DNA of 64,000 nucleotides from Eretmocerus hayati (Eukaryota; Arthropoda; Insecta; Hymenoptera; Aphelinidae), in NCBI GenBank assembly GCA_029851415.1, contig CM056741.1:87517282-87581281 (forward strand), in the 5' to 3' direction. The notes below the pieces were generated by a model. That model was not told where the DNA came from. It saw only the letters and a program-made list of their open reading frames with translations, and did not search any database. Made by a program: the position numbers and the translations under genes. Positions 46,006 through 55,599 of the stretch are shown here, piece by piece (position 1 is the first letter of the stretch; each line of letters opens with the position of its first letter).

Positions 46006-46874
46006 GCAAAAGAATCAAAACCTTTTCTATATCGACCATCATTGATATTCCTATCTTTGTCAATAACAATGAAGCCATGCTTATCATTCCAGCAAGCGGA
46101 ACATAAATCTTTGAATGTTTGAAAAGACATATCAGTATTGACGTGATTGTCGTAGACGTGCTTCAGATTTTTCTCGTCTTGCCTGAACAAAACCAATAGA
46201 TTAACATTATCTCGTACAAGGTGTTTCGGCGCCGAGGCGTACGATTGGACGAGACAGATCACATCCACGCGTTTGTGTCTGCCCATGCAAAAGAAAGCTT
46301 TAACATTATCTTGCTTTTCGCAAGCTATATCATCGAAAATCATCACCGAATTTGGGCGCGCGTTTTCTGGTGATATGACATCCTCGTGGTCGCTGAAAGG
46401 GAAATATTGTAGGCCCTCGATAGGTTCAAGTACATCTTTCAGAAATTGATATTTTGGCTGATTTAGTGATTTAGAATAAACGTAGACGTTTTCAAATCTC
46501 AGACCATTTTCATGGATTAGAAGTGCTAAGAGGCTATTCGTTTTGCCACAGTTAGATGGACCACAGAAGACCGCCCTAATCGTATCGGGAAGTAAATCGC
46601 CGTGACGCCTAGTCTTCCGCTCTTCTTGCACTATGCTATCGAAATTCAACACTGGCAATTTCGTAGAACTTGATGAAAAATCCATCTTTCTGAGTCGGAT
46701 TCCGGCATCACACTGATCCTGCTGATATATAAGAGGTCCATTATATAGCTCTCCAATCAGTCGGTTCGAGACATCCGTAGAGTGATGATCATTCACGTTC
46801 AGCGTAGGAAGAAAACGAAAGTTGGTCATGGTATATTGAACGGAATCATCAATCGACTCCCCATTGAACTTCAT
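45984..46874 (-). CDS. DNA packaging ATPase (FtsK/HerA, A32-like)
   Basis: Drives packaging of the element's DNA into capsids (family knowledge). The frame of 296 residues has Walker A GPSNCGKT at 105-112 after AVFC, and Walker B SVMIFDD at 176-182. QSYASAPKHLVRDN follows as the sensor-like segment, then FRQDEKNLKHVYDNHV. Length and motif order fit Polinton ATPases. The longest start is ATG 46,874; an internal ATG at 46,829 (MTNFRFLPTLNV) is an equal candidate. The 5' end overlaps the divergent PLA2-protease gene head to head, and that gene's promoter lies within this coding region. Confidence 0.85.
   Translation of the reverse strand: MKFNGESIDDSVQYTMTNFRFLPTLNVNDHHSTDVSNRLIGELYNGPLIYQQDQCDAGIRLRKMDFSSSSTKLPVLNFDSIVQEERKTRRHGDLLPDTIRAVFCGPSNCGKTNSLLALLIHENGLRFENVYVYSKSLNQPKYQFLKDVLEPIEGLQYFPFSDHEDVISPENARPNSVMIFDDIACEKQDNVKAFFCMGRHKRVDVICLVQSYASAPKHLVRDNVNLLVLFRQDEKNLKHVYDNHVNTDMSFQTFKDLCSACWNDKHGFIVIDKDRNINDGRYRKGFDSFAINISNS
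46726..46761 (+). promoter_or_regulatory. Putative TATA + initiator promoter of the PLA2-protease gene
   Basis: TATATAAG at 46,726-46,733 and TCAGTC at 46,757-46,762 are 31 bp apart (TATA T to initiator A). The first ATG downstream is 46,785. The whole promoter lies within the N-terminal codons of the opposite-strand ATPase gene. Confidence 0.5.
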
Positions 46875-47999
46875 TTACCAGGCTATCAATTCTGCGGTCC
46901 TGGAACAAAATTAGCTAAGCGTTTGGCTCGAGGTGATCGAGGGATCGATAAGTTGGATTCCGCGTGCAGAGAACACGATATTTTGTATTCGAAGAATCGA
47001 GAAGACCTTGAGGCCCGACATCGTGCGGATAAAATACTCCAGGAAAAGGCTTGGGCAAGAGTTCTTGCTAAAGATTCTGGTATTCGTGAAAAAGCAGCAG
47101 CTTGGGCTGTCACTAACGCCATGAAGCTGAAAACGAGGTTAGGGATGGGAATCAAGAGAAAAGTTAAGAAGAATAAGAAGGGAGGTGTCAAAAAGGAAAA
47201 GAGTAAGGGGGTCTCGACGCTAGCCAAGGTTGTCAAAGCTGCTAAAGCACCAATCCAGAATAAATCAGCTGCTGAAGCTATAAAGACAGCTCTGAGGAGA
47301 GCGCGAGCAGCTGTCAAAATGAGTGGAGGACGCACCAGAGTCAAAATTCCTAGAATACTACCAATTCCTAGAAAAACTGGAGGTTTCTTGCCTTACCTAA
47401 TCCCCCTCTTTTCCGGACTCAGCGCTACCGGAGCTTTAGCTGGGGGAGCTGCGGGAGTTGTGAAAGCAATCAATCAGGCAAAATCTGCGCAACGGCAACT
47501 AGAGGAGGCTCATCGACATGATAAGACTATGGAGGCAATTGCAATAGGCAAAGGCCTATATCTCAAACCTTACAAGACGGGGTTTGGACTCTATCTCAAA
47601 CCTTACGCGGGCAACGGATTGAAAAAAAAAAAGTTTGAAGTAAATTTACCCAAAAGAGCATTATCCAACTTCGATATTCTCAAGTACGCTAAGGAATTGG
47701 GAATACCACATTTCCGTGGTGTTTTCATGCGCAATGAGCTACCGCCTAGGCCGCACTATGAGGAAAGAATGGTTATTAACCTCGATGATTCTGATAATCC
47801 TGGGACCCATTGGGTAGCCTTCAAGAAGAAAGGGGATGACGTTGTATACTTTGACAGTTATGGTGACCTCCAACCTCCGATTGATGTCATGTTATATCTT
47901 GGGGTTGACAAGGTCAAGTACAATACTAACAGATATCAGCGATTCAATACTTATAATTGTGGTCACTTGTGCTTGAAATTTTTATGCGATGAGTTGTGA
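46785..47999 (+). CDS. Phospholipase A2 - membrane-active core - adenain protease fusion
   Basis: This 404-residue virion protein has three parts. The N-terminal parvovirus-type phospholipase A2 has the calcium loop YQFCGPG (34-40) and catalytic pair in ACREHD (His64-Asp65); in related viruses this activity helps escape from endosomes. A lysine-rich linker leads to a hydrophobic Gly/Ala segment GGFLPYLIPLFSGLSATGAL (about 198-226) and two KPY repeats (GLYLKPY), resembling adenoviral pVI/core-type sequences. The C-terminal cysteine protease has His342 (GTHWVAF), Asp357 (YFDSYG) and Cys396 (NCGHLC), matching adenain. Such fusions are known in adintoviruses. The head-to-head overlap with the ATPase and an 11-bp overlap with the next frame show tight packing. 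The sequence looks intact. Confidence 0.85.
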   Translation: MIIHVQRRKKTKVGHGILNGIINRLPIELHLPGYQFCGPGTKLAKRLARGDRGIDKLDSACREHDILYSKNREDLEARHRADKILQEKAWARVLAKDSGIREKAAAWAVTNAMKLKTRLGMGIKRKVKKNKKGGVKKEKSKGVSTLAKVVKAAKAPIQNKSAAEAIKTALRRARAAVKMSGGRTRVKIPRILPIPRKTGGFLPYLIPLFSGLSATGALAGGAAGVVKAINQAKSAQRQLEEAHRHDKTMEAIAIGKGLYLKPYKTGFGLYLKPYAGNGLKKKKFEVNLPKRALSNFDILKYAKELGIPHFRGVFMRNELPPRPHYEERMVINLDDSDNPGTHWVAFKKKGDDVVYFDSYGDLQPPIDVMLYLGVDKVKYNTNRYQRFNTYNCGHLCLKFLCDEL

Positions 48000-48004
48000 T
48001 AGGC

Positions 48005-48040
48005 TATATAATGAGCAGCCATCTCAGGATTCCCTCATTC
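48005..48040 (+). promoter_or_regulatory. Putative TATA + initiator promoter of the penton gene
   Basis: TATATAAT at 48,005-48,012 overlaps the region just after the protease stop, and TCATTC (a perfect TCAKTY) is at 48,035-48,040. ATG 48,055 is the first downstream. Confidence 0.45.
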
Positions 48041-48054
48041 TACTCCAAACTGTC

Positions 48055-48759
48055 ATGGACACCACAACTTTACTCTTTTCAGGAACATCTTCCATACTTG
48101 AAGTTATATATGATCCTATAATAGAGTTGAAGCCAAATACCCCATACGTCTGCGCCTTGGCTGACTTTCTGTCTTCCTATTCCTTCCCTAACATTGATGA
48201 AAGTAATAACAAGCTATACGTTGCTGATAAAGAGATTGTCATACCAACTGGTAGCTACGAGATTTCTGATATTGAAAAATACTTGATTGACGAACTGCTA
48301 AAACATAAAATAACGTTGAGATTGAAGCCTAACAATCATACGCTCTGCAGCGTAATTAGATGCAGCGCTGAAATTGATTTCACAAAGAAAGACTCGATTG
48401 GTTCATTACTTGGTTTCTCGCCTCAAATTTTCATGGCTAACACATGGTATACTTCTGATACGCCTGTGAAGATTCTGAAAACTAATGCGCTGAGAATTGA
48501 GTGTAATATTATTACTGGTGTTTACATAAACAATCGGAGAGCCCATACGCTTCATAATTTTTTCCCAACCGTAGGTCCAGGTCATAAGATTAATGAAGTT
48601 CCCTCACAGCGAATCTATCATTCAGTTGCTGTGAGGGACGAGGTGAAATACATTCAGCTCAAAATAGTGGATCAAGACGATAACTTGGTTGACTTCCGAG
48701 GTGAACCAATCACAATCAGAATCCATCTCTGCTCTAACGAATTCCGCAATGGGAATTAA
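48055..48759 (+). CDS. Penton-like minor capsid protein
   Basis: Forms capsid vertices in Polinton-type virions (family knowledge). From ATG 48,055 the product of 234 residues begins MDTTTLLFSGTSSILEV and contains YVCALADFLSSYSFPN, VIPTGSYEISDIEKYL, SIGSLLGF, NTWYTSD and LRIECNIITG. The end has the strand EPITIRIHLC. It aligns along its length with the broken penton at 202-960. An upstream ATG (47,989) extends the frame by 22 residues, but it lies before the predicted transcription start, so 48,055 is preferred. The stop codon overlaps the next small ORF by 11 bp. No break is seen. Confidence 0.82.
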   Translation: MDTTTLLFSGTSSILEVIYDPIIELKPNTPYVCALADFLSSYSFPNIDESNNKLYVADKEIVIPTGSYEISDIEKYLIDELLKHKITLRLKPNNHTLCSVIRCSAEIDFTKKDSIGSLLGFSPQIFMANTWYTSDTPVKILKTNALRIECNIITGVYINNRRAHTLHNFFPTVGPGHKINEVPSQRIYHSVAVRDEVKYIQLKIVDQDDNLVDFRGEPITIRIHLCSNEFRNGN

Positions 48760-48898
48760 TTATCATAATCAAAGCTATAAAAGCAATAGACCATGTCAAA
48801 ACTCAGTCAGTCGTCATCGTGCTCCCAGAGTGCTAACACGTCATCGGATCGAATTCCTGAAGAGTCTCGGGTTTCGAGTAAGTCCTGGTGGAAAATAA
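48749..48898 (+). CDS. Conserved small ORF between penton and major capsid protein
   Basis: A 49-residue basic peptide (MGINYHNQSYKSNRPC..., then RVLTRHRIEFLKSLGFRV) overlaps the penton stop codon by 11 bp and ends 30 bp before the capsid ATG. The left element keeps the same overlap and the same core at 947-1150. The capsid promoter is embedded in its first half. It could be a minor core peptide, or its sequence could be kept for the promoter; the retained amino-acid pattern argues for translation. A donor-like GTAAGT at about 48,879 is an alternative signal in the same place. Confidence 0.5.
   Translation: MGINYHNQSYKSNRPCQNSVSRHRAPRVLTRHRIEFLKSLGFRVSPGGK
48776..48808 (+). promoter_or_regulatory. 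Putative TATA + initiator promoter of the major capsid gene
   Basis: TATAAAAG (48,776-48,783) and TCAGTCAGTC (48,803-48,812) are 29 bp apart. This is the strongest TATA/initiator pair of the element, fitting a highly expressed capsid gene. ATG 48,929 is the capsid start. Confidence 0.5.
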
Positions 48899-48928
48899 CA
48901 TTCAATCTATTTTGCTGTTCTAAAAAAG

Positions 48929-50536
48929 ATGGGAGACGTTCTCGATATTCAATCTTCCGTCGTTTTCGATGATGATATCTCGCACTATGAAGTGCATGCT
49001 CATCAGCCAATCACTGGACCACACTTTAACAACAATGATGAGATTCGTATATCCATCCAACATCAGGATCTATGCGTCCTTCCATCCAAGAGTTCAATCC
49101 GCGTTTCTGGACGCTTGACTATCGATGATAATGCTCCTACGCAACATACTAAGTTTGTTAATAATGGAGTTGCCCATATGTTTGAGGAGGTTAGATTAGA
49201 AATCAATGGCATTGAGATATATAAGTGCAAGAATGTAGGGATAACCTCTCTGATGAAAGGTTGGGTTTCACTCACGCCAAAGGAAAATTTAGAAAATGCA
49301 GGGTGGACTGGTATTGATGAAACTGAGAGTATTGTCGACGATAATGGCAACTTTGATGTTCTCATTCCTCTCAAATCGATATTAGGTTTTGCCGAAGATT
49401 ATAGGAAAGTTATCATCAACACCAAACATGAGTTGATACTTCGTCGGGCTCACACTGATGATAATGCAATCAATTCAACGATTTATCATACTAGGACACC
49501 CCCAGTTGGGAACTGGGAGAAATGGAAGATTAACTTGACTCGACTTGAATGGCACATGCCTTATGTGACTCCATCCAACGAGTGTAAAATTAGACTCCTA
49601 AATCAGCTGCAGAAAGGTAAATCCATCACAATGCCTTTCCGCTCATGGGAACTTTTCGAATACCCTTTACTTCCACGAACCTCGAACCAAGTTTGGACGG
49701 TTAAAACATCTAATCAGTTAGAAAAACCACGTTTTGTTATTCTAGGATTTCAAACTGGTCGTAAAAGTGTTAAAAACAAGGATGCGAGTCAGTTTGATCA
49801 CTGTAATATCAAAAATATCAAACTATTCCTTAACTCCCAGTATTATCCCTACGGAAATCTTAATCTAGACATAAGCTCAAACCAGTACGCTCCACTATAC
49901 GATATGTATCAAAATTTCCAGAACGTATATTACGACAAATATGATGATTCTGAGCCATTGTTGAGTAGGAGAGAGTTCATAGAAAAACTGCCACTTATTG
50001 TTATAGATTGCTCGAAACAGAACGAGTCTTTGAAAAATGCTCCAGTAGATGTGAGATTGGAATTCGAAGCAAAGGATAATTTCCCCGAAAATACGACAGC
50101 GTACTGCTTAATTATACATGATCGAATTGTGGAGTATAACCCCATGAGTGGGGATGTCCGCAAAGTCGTGAAGAGTCTTCATTCACCAGTACGGTTCACT
50201 CCACATATAATCCATAGTTGGATCAATGCGATTTCATTTGCGCCCAACATGGCGTGTGTTGTGGACCTGCAAGGTTTTAAACAGCCCGTCAATGACTACC
50301 TGTTGAAAGAGTTGGCCATATCTGCTCTTAGTGACAATTCGAAACCATTAGTCTTCCTTTTCAAGGAACCGTTTCCACTAAAAAGACTATCTCAAAAATA
50401 TGTCCAACAAAATCTATGGCTTGAGCATCAGCATCATGGGATCCCATGGTATTCAGGCAATATTCCATTTACTGAGATTGGAAATGTCCTTCGAGGGGCT
50501 CTACAGGACGCTGACGAAGTGATTGTTAAGGGTTGA
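48929..50536 (+). CDS. Major capsid protein (double jelly roll), frame continuing into an exonuclease-like domain
   Basis: Residues 1 to about 415 are the hexon-like capsid protein: NNDEIRISIQHQD, MFEEVRLEINGIEIYK, ILGFAEDYRKVI, MPFRSWELFEYPLLPR, FVILGFQTGR, FDHCNIKN and NTTAYCLIIHDRIVEY. They match the broken capsid gene at 1098-2314. There, a stop follows the corresponding end; here the frame stays open through VRKVVKSLHSPVRF into CVVDLQGFKQP, YLLKELAISALSD, HGIPWYSGNIPF and DEVIVKG. This is the first two thirds of the exonuclease-like domain seen at 37,535-38,205. TGA at 50,534-50,536 then interrupts it, with homology continuing in the same frame to 50,773. Whether a fusion protein is made or the capsid stop was lost by decay is open. 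Confidence 0.85.
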   Translation: MGDVLDIQSSVVFDDDISHYEVHAHQPITGPHFNNNDEIRISIQHQDLCVLPSKSSIRVSGRLTIDDNAPTQHTKFVNNGVAHMFEEVRLEINGIEIYKCKNVGITSLMKGWVSLTPKENLENAGWTGIDETESIVDDNGNFDVLIPLKSILGFAEDYRKVIINTKHELILRRAHTDDNAINSTIYHTRTPPVGNWEKWKINLTRLEWHMPYVTPSNECKIRLLNQLQKGKSITMPFRSWELFEYPLLPRTSNQVWTVKTSNQLEKPRFVILGFQTGRKSVKNKDASQFDHCNIKNIKLFLNSQYYPYGNLNLDISSNQYAPLYDMYQNFQNVYYDKYDDSEPLLSRREFIEKLPLIVIDCSKQNESLKNAPVDVRLEFEAKDNFPENTTAYCLIIHDRIVEYNPMSGDVRKVVKSLHSPVRFTPHIIHSWINAISFAPNMACVVDLQGFKQPVNDYLLKELAISALSDNSKPLVFLFKEPFPLKRLSQKYVQQNLWLEHQHHGIPWYSGNIPFTEIGNVLRGALQDADEVIVKG

Positions 50537-50773
50537 ATCAATCAACAATGGTTGAGCCGTTTTGGTTTCAATGTGCGAGATATCACAGAATCTGGCTACC
50601 TAGGTGTGGATGCACTGTACAATCAAAAACATGTAACAGTATGTCCACATCATACCAAGTCACGCAAACCAGTTTGCGCGGCTCACAATGTTGAGCTCAT
50701 GAAAAAACTTCTGAAGAAACATATGGTTACTACATATGAAACTATGGAAATTGAAACTTGGTGTGTTCGTTAA
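50537..50773 (+). pseudogene. C-terminal remainder of the exonuclease-like domain after an in-frame TGA
   Basis: The same frame as the capsid gene continues with QQWLSRFGFNVRDI, then CPHHTKSRKPVCAAHNVELM, the CxxH...CA block of the family, to TAA at 50,771-50,773. Nothing around the TGA suggests selenocysteine insertion, so a nonsense change is the simplest reading. Confidence 0.65.
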
Positions 50774-50794
50774 CTCCTTAGGGAAACGGGCACA

Positions 50795-50987
50795 TATGCG
50801 AGACACTTTCTTATACACACCCAAGATACTATAAGGATCCGAGCACACGCTTATACATTGTAGGATACTACAAGGAGGCGAGCTCGCCTCCCAACACGCG
50901 TAGGATACTACAAGGAAGCGAGCTCGCCTCCCAACACGCGTAGGATACTACAAGAAGGCGGGTTCGCCTCCTTGTAGCTTACCTACT
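50795..50987 (-). repeat. Right terminal inverted repeat with three 40-bp subrepeats
   Basis: Reverse complement of the left end. TAGGATACTACAAG begins 40-bp subrepeats at 50,861, 50,901 and 50,941. It ends CTTACCTACT before the ATTGTG duplication. Confidence 0.85.
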
Positions 50988-50993
50988 ATTGTG
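50988..50993. repeat. 6-bp target site duplication ATTGTG (right)
   Basis: Identical to 32,169-32,174. Confidence 0.85.
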
Positions 50994-53900
50994 TACTAGC
51001 ATATGCAACTGATCGTGGCTCATGACCCATAAACATTTGGAAAATGATCACCCTTGGAATGGAGCGGATCATACAAATGTCTGCAGGGATCCATGTTGGT
51101 ACTTGTGTCCGCATTCCTACGGAAGCTACGTCCTGAAAGTGTTACATGTCTGTTCCGAATATTTCGTTCCACTGCTCAATGGTTGACTGTATTTGAGGAT
51201 GGAAACCTCAACGAATACTCTTTTTCATCCAACGACAAACCACTGCTGTATCAAACTTACTAGTTTATGAGCCCTGAGAAAATTACTCATACGCCCCAAT
51301 ATGAATTCATACAGAATACTGAGATCCTGAAGCAGTGGAACGATCGAACTTCCTTTCGAATTCTGGGAAGCTGGGTGGATTGACGTAACGCTGCTGGATC
51401 ATCAAACATCCAAAATGGCCATAGTTCGTGCTGCAGAATATTCTCTATAAATACGTTACCATATATTCGCATGGTAATCTGTACGACTAGATGCAGGCTA
51501 TATTGCAACATATTGTGTTATATGCTCGTCTATTCAAATCTCGGAAAAAAGCGAGCAGGAAAAACTCGTTGAGACCACTATTGTTTCGAGTAACTCTCCA
51601 TGGGATAGCCTATCATGCAGCACAAAGCATGAAAATTCCATGTATGTGACAGTACTCTACTAGCCGGTCTTCGAGGTGCGTTGAATCAAATGGAAGTGGA
51701 TCCGTTTCTCTAGAGAACAATAATCGTGATGAGAATCATTATAGGAGCATGCATTCATGGTATCTCTCGCGATGAGGACGCTGTGGAGAGAGGAACTCTG
51801 GAAAGATTTCGGAGTAACGCTGTGGAGTGGACTTGCTATTTCCATCGGAGCCTGCAATGCAGTCCTACAGACTTCTCTGCGGGGTATCATGGGTCGTGAT
51901 TATCGGTGGCATTTTAGCTGCAGGGATCATGCAGGAGGAGAATCAATCATCATATGTCTTGCAGGAGGAGAATCGATCATCATGTCTTGCAGGTGCAGGT
52001 GCAGAAGTATTTGCAGATTTCAATAGAGACTTACCAGCATTGCTTCTAGAACATAGATGGTCCGGGAATCTTGCAGGTTCTCCAGCACAAAGTTACCCAA
52101 AGTCGCTGCAAACTCCTCTGCGTGATTCCTGCATGAAAACATGCAGAGAGTTATGCAGAAATTCTCCACAGGAGTTTCTGCATACCCGTCCCATGGAAGA
52201 CAAACTCATACGTATTAAGCATTCCCTAAATCTCCCTTGAAGAGATGTGCATCAACCAGACGCAGTATGGTTGATCGAAGCGCTCTCAGCTGTGCAGATT
52301 CTTACGTGTCGCTAACTACGAACGATGAAACATTGTTCATCACAGAGAATCGTACTCAGACTCCCACATTTCTGTCTAGTAATGATGTTGCGTGTGGTAC
52401 CGTTGAAAACAACAAGCTTCCGGATAATCTCATCTCGTATTTCATTGGCGCAATGGTATGAATCTGTACGTCGTTGTCTGTATCGAGATGTTTTCAGCCC
52501 ATCAGTTGGACTCGTAGCTGCTCTTACGAGAGGAAGAATTGCTAGGAAGGTAAGGTAAAGTTCATGGACTCATTTGTGGGGTAATGTGCCTCATGTTGGG
52601 CGAGGGATCTTGGATATCGTTGTGTGCTAGCATATGCAACCGATCGTGACTCATGGGCCATAAACATTCGGAAAATGATCACCCTTGGAATGGCGGGGAT
52701 CATACAAATGTACACAGGGATCCATGTTGTTACTAGTTTGAGCATCTCTACGAAAGCTACGTCCTGCGAGTGTTACATGTCTATCTCAAATATGTCGTCC
52801 CTACTGCTCAATTGTTGACAGAATCCAACGATCGCCACCTGAACGAATACTCTAATTCATCCATTCACGAACGAATGCTGTACTAAACTCAGGTCATGAC
52901 TCTCGAAATTCAGTTCGAAATTACTCATTCGCCCCAATATGAGTGAAAACAGATGATCCGGCTCTTGAGGAAGTGAGGTCACCGAACTATTCGTTCGAAT
53001 TCTTCCGGGTACATATTTGATGTGAATAGAGTTAGGCAAAAGGCTGCAAAATCATCAAACATCCAACGTAGCTGTAGCTCATGCTGCAGAATATTTGGGA
53101 TGAATATCATAGATTACCATATATTCGCATGGTAATCTTCACGGTTGGATCCAAAATACCTTGCAGCATGCAGGGTTATGTGCTCCTCTCTTCAAATACC
53201 GGTAAAGTGCGAGCAGGGTTACTGGATGAGGCCACTATTGTATCGAAGGCCTTTACATAAAATAGCCTATTAAGCTGCACATACTTGATCGCTCAGTGAA
53301 ACATGGGCAAGAGATGCTGGAATTGAATTGGTTCTTTGGCGAGGAGGAGCGATATTTCGTGGATATTTGGGCGAATCAGGATACTCTTGTAGAGTCGTCC
53401 TTATTCTCCCACATAAGTCTCTCTAGAGAACAGTGACATTGATAGGAAACATCATGAGGATATAGATTTGTGGTATCTCTATTGCAATGAGGAGCCCAGT
53501 GGAGAGAGATTCTCTGAAAACATTCCCGAGACACGCTATTGATTGAGTTTGCAATTTCCGTTGGAACCTGCAATGTAAACCTACAGGCCTTCCTACAGGA
53601 AACCATGACTCATGATCATGGGTGATATTTTGACTGCAGGGATTCTTGCAACTAGAGAATCAGTCATCATGTTCTGCAGGAACAGATGCAGGAATATTTA
53701 CAGATTTCGATGCAGACACTCAAGCATTGTTCCTGGAACGAGGAATGTCCGGGAAACGTGCATGTTCTCTAGTGCAAAGTTCTACTGCAAACTCTTCTGC
53801 ATGATTCCAGCATAAAAACATGCAGAGAGCTATGCAGAAATCCTCTACAGGAATTCCTGCAGAGTTCCTGGATGAATGAAGGAAGTGACTTTCCCGCGAG

Positions 53901-55390
53901 GCTGCAGAACTCTGAAACATTTGATACGGCAGGAGTTCATGCTGCAAAGTATCCTGCATGAATACGTCACTATAGATTTGCATGATAGTCTGCGCGCGAC
54001 TGGATGCTGACTATCTTGCGACAAACTATGTCAAATTATCTTCTGTTTGAATTTCGGACAAGTGCAAGCAGGCAAAACTCTGCGATACTTCTATTGTTCG
54101 AGCGGCTTTCTACATAGAATAACCTATCATGCCGCAAGAATTAACGAGAATTCAGAAGTTGATTCAAAAGTCGCGTCTAAATCTGCAATGCATCCATGCA
54201 GACTTTCCTGCAGAAGATCATGCATCACAAATTAAATTGAAATCTGCAACACAATCCTACAGAACTTCCTGCCGAAGATTATACCCCGAAATCTACGATG
54301 CGACCCTACAAAAATTTCTGCAGATGGTCATACCGACGATTCACCAGTGAACTTTCAGCGGCAGAAATGCTTGCAGGAATGAATGCAGTAAATATGTTCT
54401 GCAGGAACAAATGCATAAATATTCACATATTTCGATGCAGACACTCAAGCATCGTTTCTGGAACGAGGAATGTCCGGGAAACGTGCATGTTCTTTAGTGC
54501 AAAGTTTCACTGCAAACTCTTCTGCATGATTCCTGCATGAAAACATGCAGAGAGCTATGCAGAAATCCTCTACAGGGATTCCTGCAGAGTTCTTGAATGA
54601 ATGAAGGAAGCGAGTTTCCCGCGAGGCTGCAGAACTATGAAACATTTGATACGGAAGGAGTTCATACTGCAGAGTATCCTGCACGAATACGTCACTATAG
54701 ATTTGCATGGTAGTCTGCACGAGTGGATGCTGACTACTTTGCGACGAAGTATGTTGAATCATCTTCTGTTTTAATTTCGGACAAGTGCAAGCAGGCAAAA
54801 CTCTGCGATACTACTATTGTTCTACCTAGAATAACCTATCATGCCGCAAGAATTAACGAGAATTCAGAAGTTGATTCAAAAGTCGCGTCTAAATCTGCAA
54901 TGCATCTATGCAGACTTTCCTGTAGAAGATCATGCATCACAAATTAAATTGAAATCTGCAACACAATCCTACAGAATTTCCTGCCGAAGATTATACCCCA
55001 AAATCTACGATGCAACCCTACAAAAATTTCTGCAGATGGCCATACCGACGATTCACCAGTGAACTTTCAGCTGCAAAAATTCTTGCAGGGATGAATGCAG
55101 TACATATGTTCTGCTGGAACGAATGCAGAATCATCTGCACATTCCCATGGAGGCATTCCAGCATCGTTTTTGGAGCATGGGTAGTCCGAAATGACTGCAG
55201 AGTCTCAAGCACAATGATATTCAAAAATTTCTGCAAACTTTTTTGCAAAATCTCTGATAATATAACAATAAGAATATGCAGAGATTTATGCAGAATTTTT
55301 CTACAGAATTTTCTGCACATTTTTTTCATAAGGGAGACCTCGGATGATCTCAATCTTTCTGGAAACACATGTTTATCACTACACAAAGGA
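50994..55390 (+). repeat. TGCAG-rich complex repeat array
   Basis: Diverged tandem units follow the Polinton. TACTAGCATATGCAAC at 50,994 recurs as TGCTAGCATATGCAAC at 52,624, giving a ~1.6-kb unit. Later units are shorter: ATGCCGCAAGAATTAACGAG occurs at 54,130 and 54,841, a ~712-bp step. Inside the units, TGCAG words recur every 15-40 bp (GCAGAGAGCTATGCAGAAAT and similar). Frames such as 51,827-52,240, 54,445-54,798 and 55,018-55,386 are by-products of these subrepeats; I see no protein motif. Confidence 0.8.
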
Positions 55391-55599
55391 TCTCACTTTT
55401 TTTTCGAAAATACTCTACAAGATTATTGAGCACCAATATACTTATCTCATTCACAAGTCTACTAGCTAGAAAATTCAGCCTTTTGCGGAGAGAAGTCAGG
55501 TGCCATCATGCACAAGTCACTTGACAATCATCCAGCTGCAGGTTATTTATCATATTCTCTTGCACACTACAAGAGAGTAGTAAGGAGTAATATTCTATA

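Larger units (their letters stand above)
32175..50987 (+). mobile_element. Full-length Polinton/Maverick (adintovirus-type) element, 18.8 kb
   Basis: The element starts AGTAGGTAAGC and ends GCTTACCTACT, is flanked by ATTGTG duplications, and has terminal inverted repeats of 152 and 193 bp. It encodes the diagnostic Polinton set: protein-primed DNA polymerase B, retroviral-type integrase, packaging ATPase, adenain-type protease, penton and double-jelly-roll capsid protein. Most genes are open; the polymerase has two in-frame stops and the capsid-exonuclease frame has one. Gene order along the + strand: two early-type small genes, a ~1.6-kb non-coding tandem repeat, exonuclease-like gene (minus), polymerase and OB-fold-like gene (plus), integrase-fibre-structural-ATPase (minus), then PLA2-protease, penton, small ORF and capsid (plus). 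The intact length and matching ends indicate a recent insertion. Confidence 0.92.

Noticed and set aside
46886..47344. 152-codon minus-strand hydrophobic frame
   Set aside because: It is antisense to the PLA2-protease gene, whose motifs are unambiguous.
50534..50536. TGA as selenocysteine or programmed readthrough codon
   Set aside because: No typical readthrough context follows, and homologues have no Cys at the matching place; two other nonsense codons in the same element favour decay.
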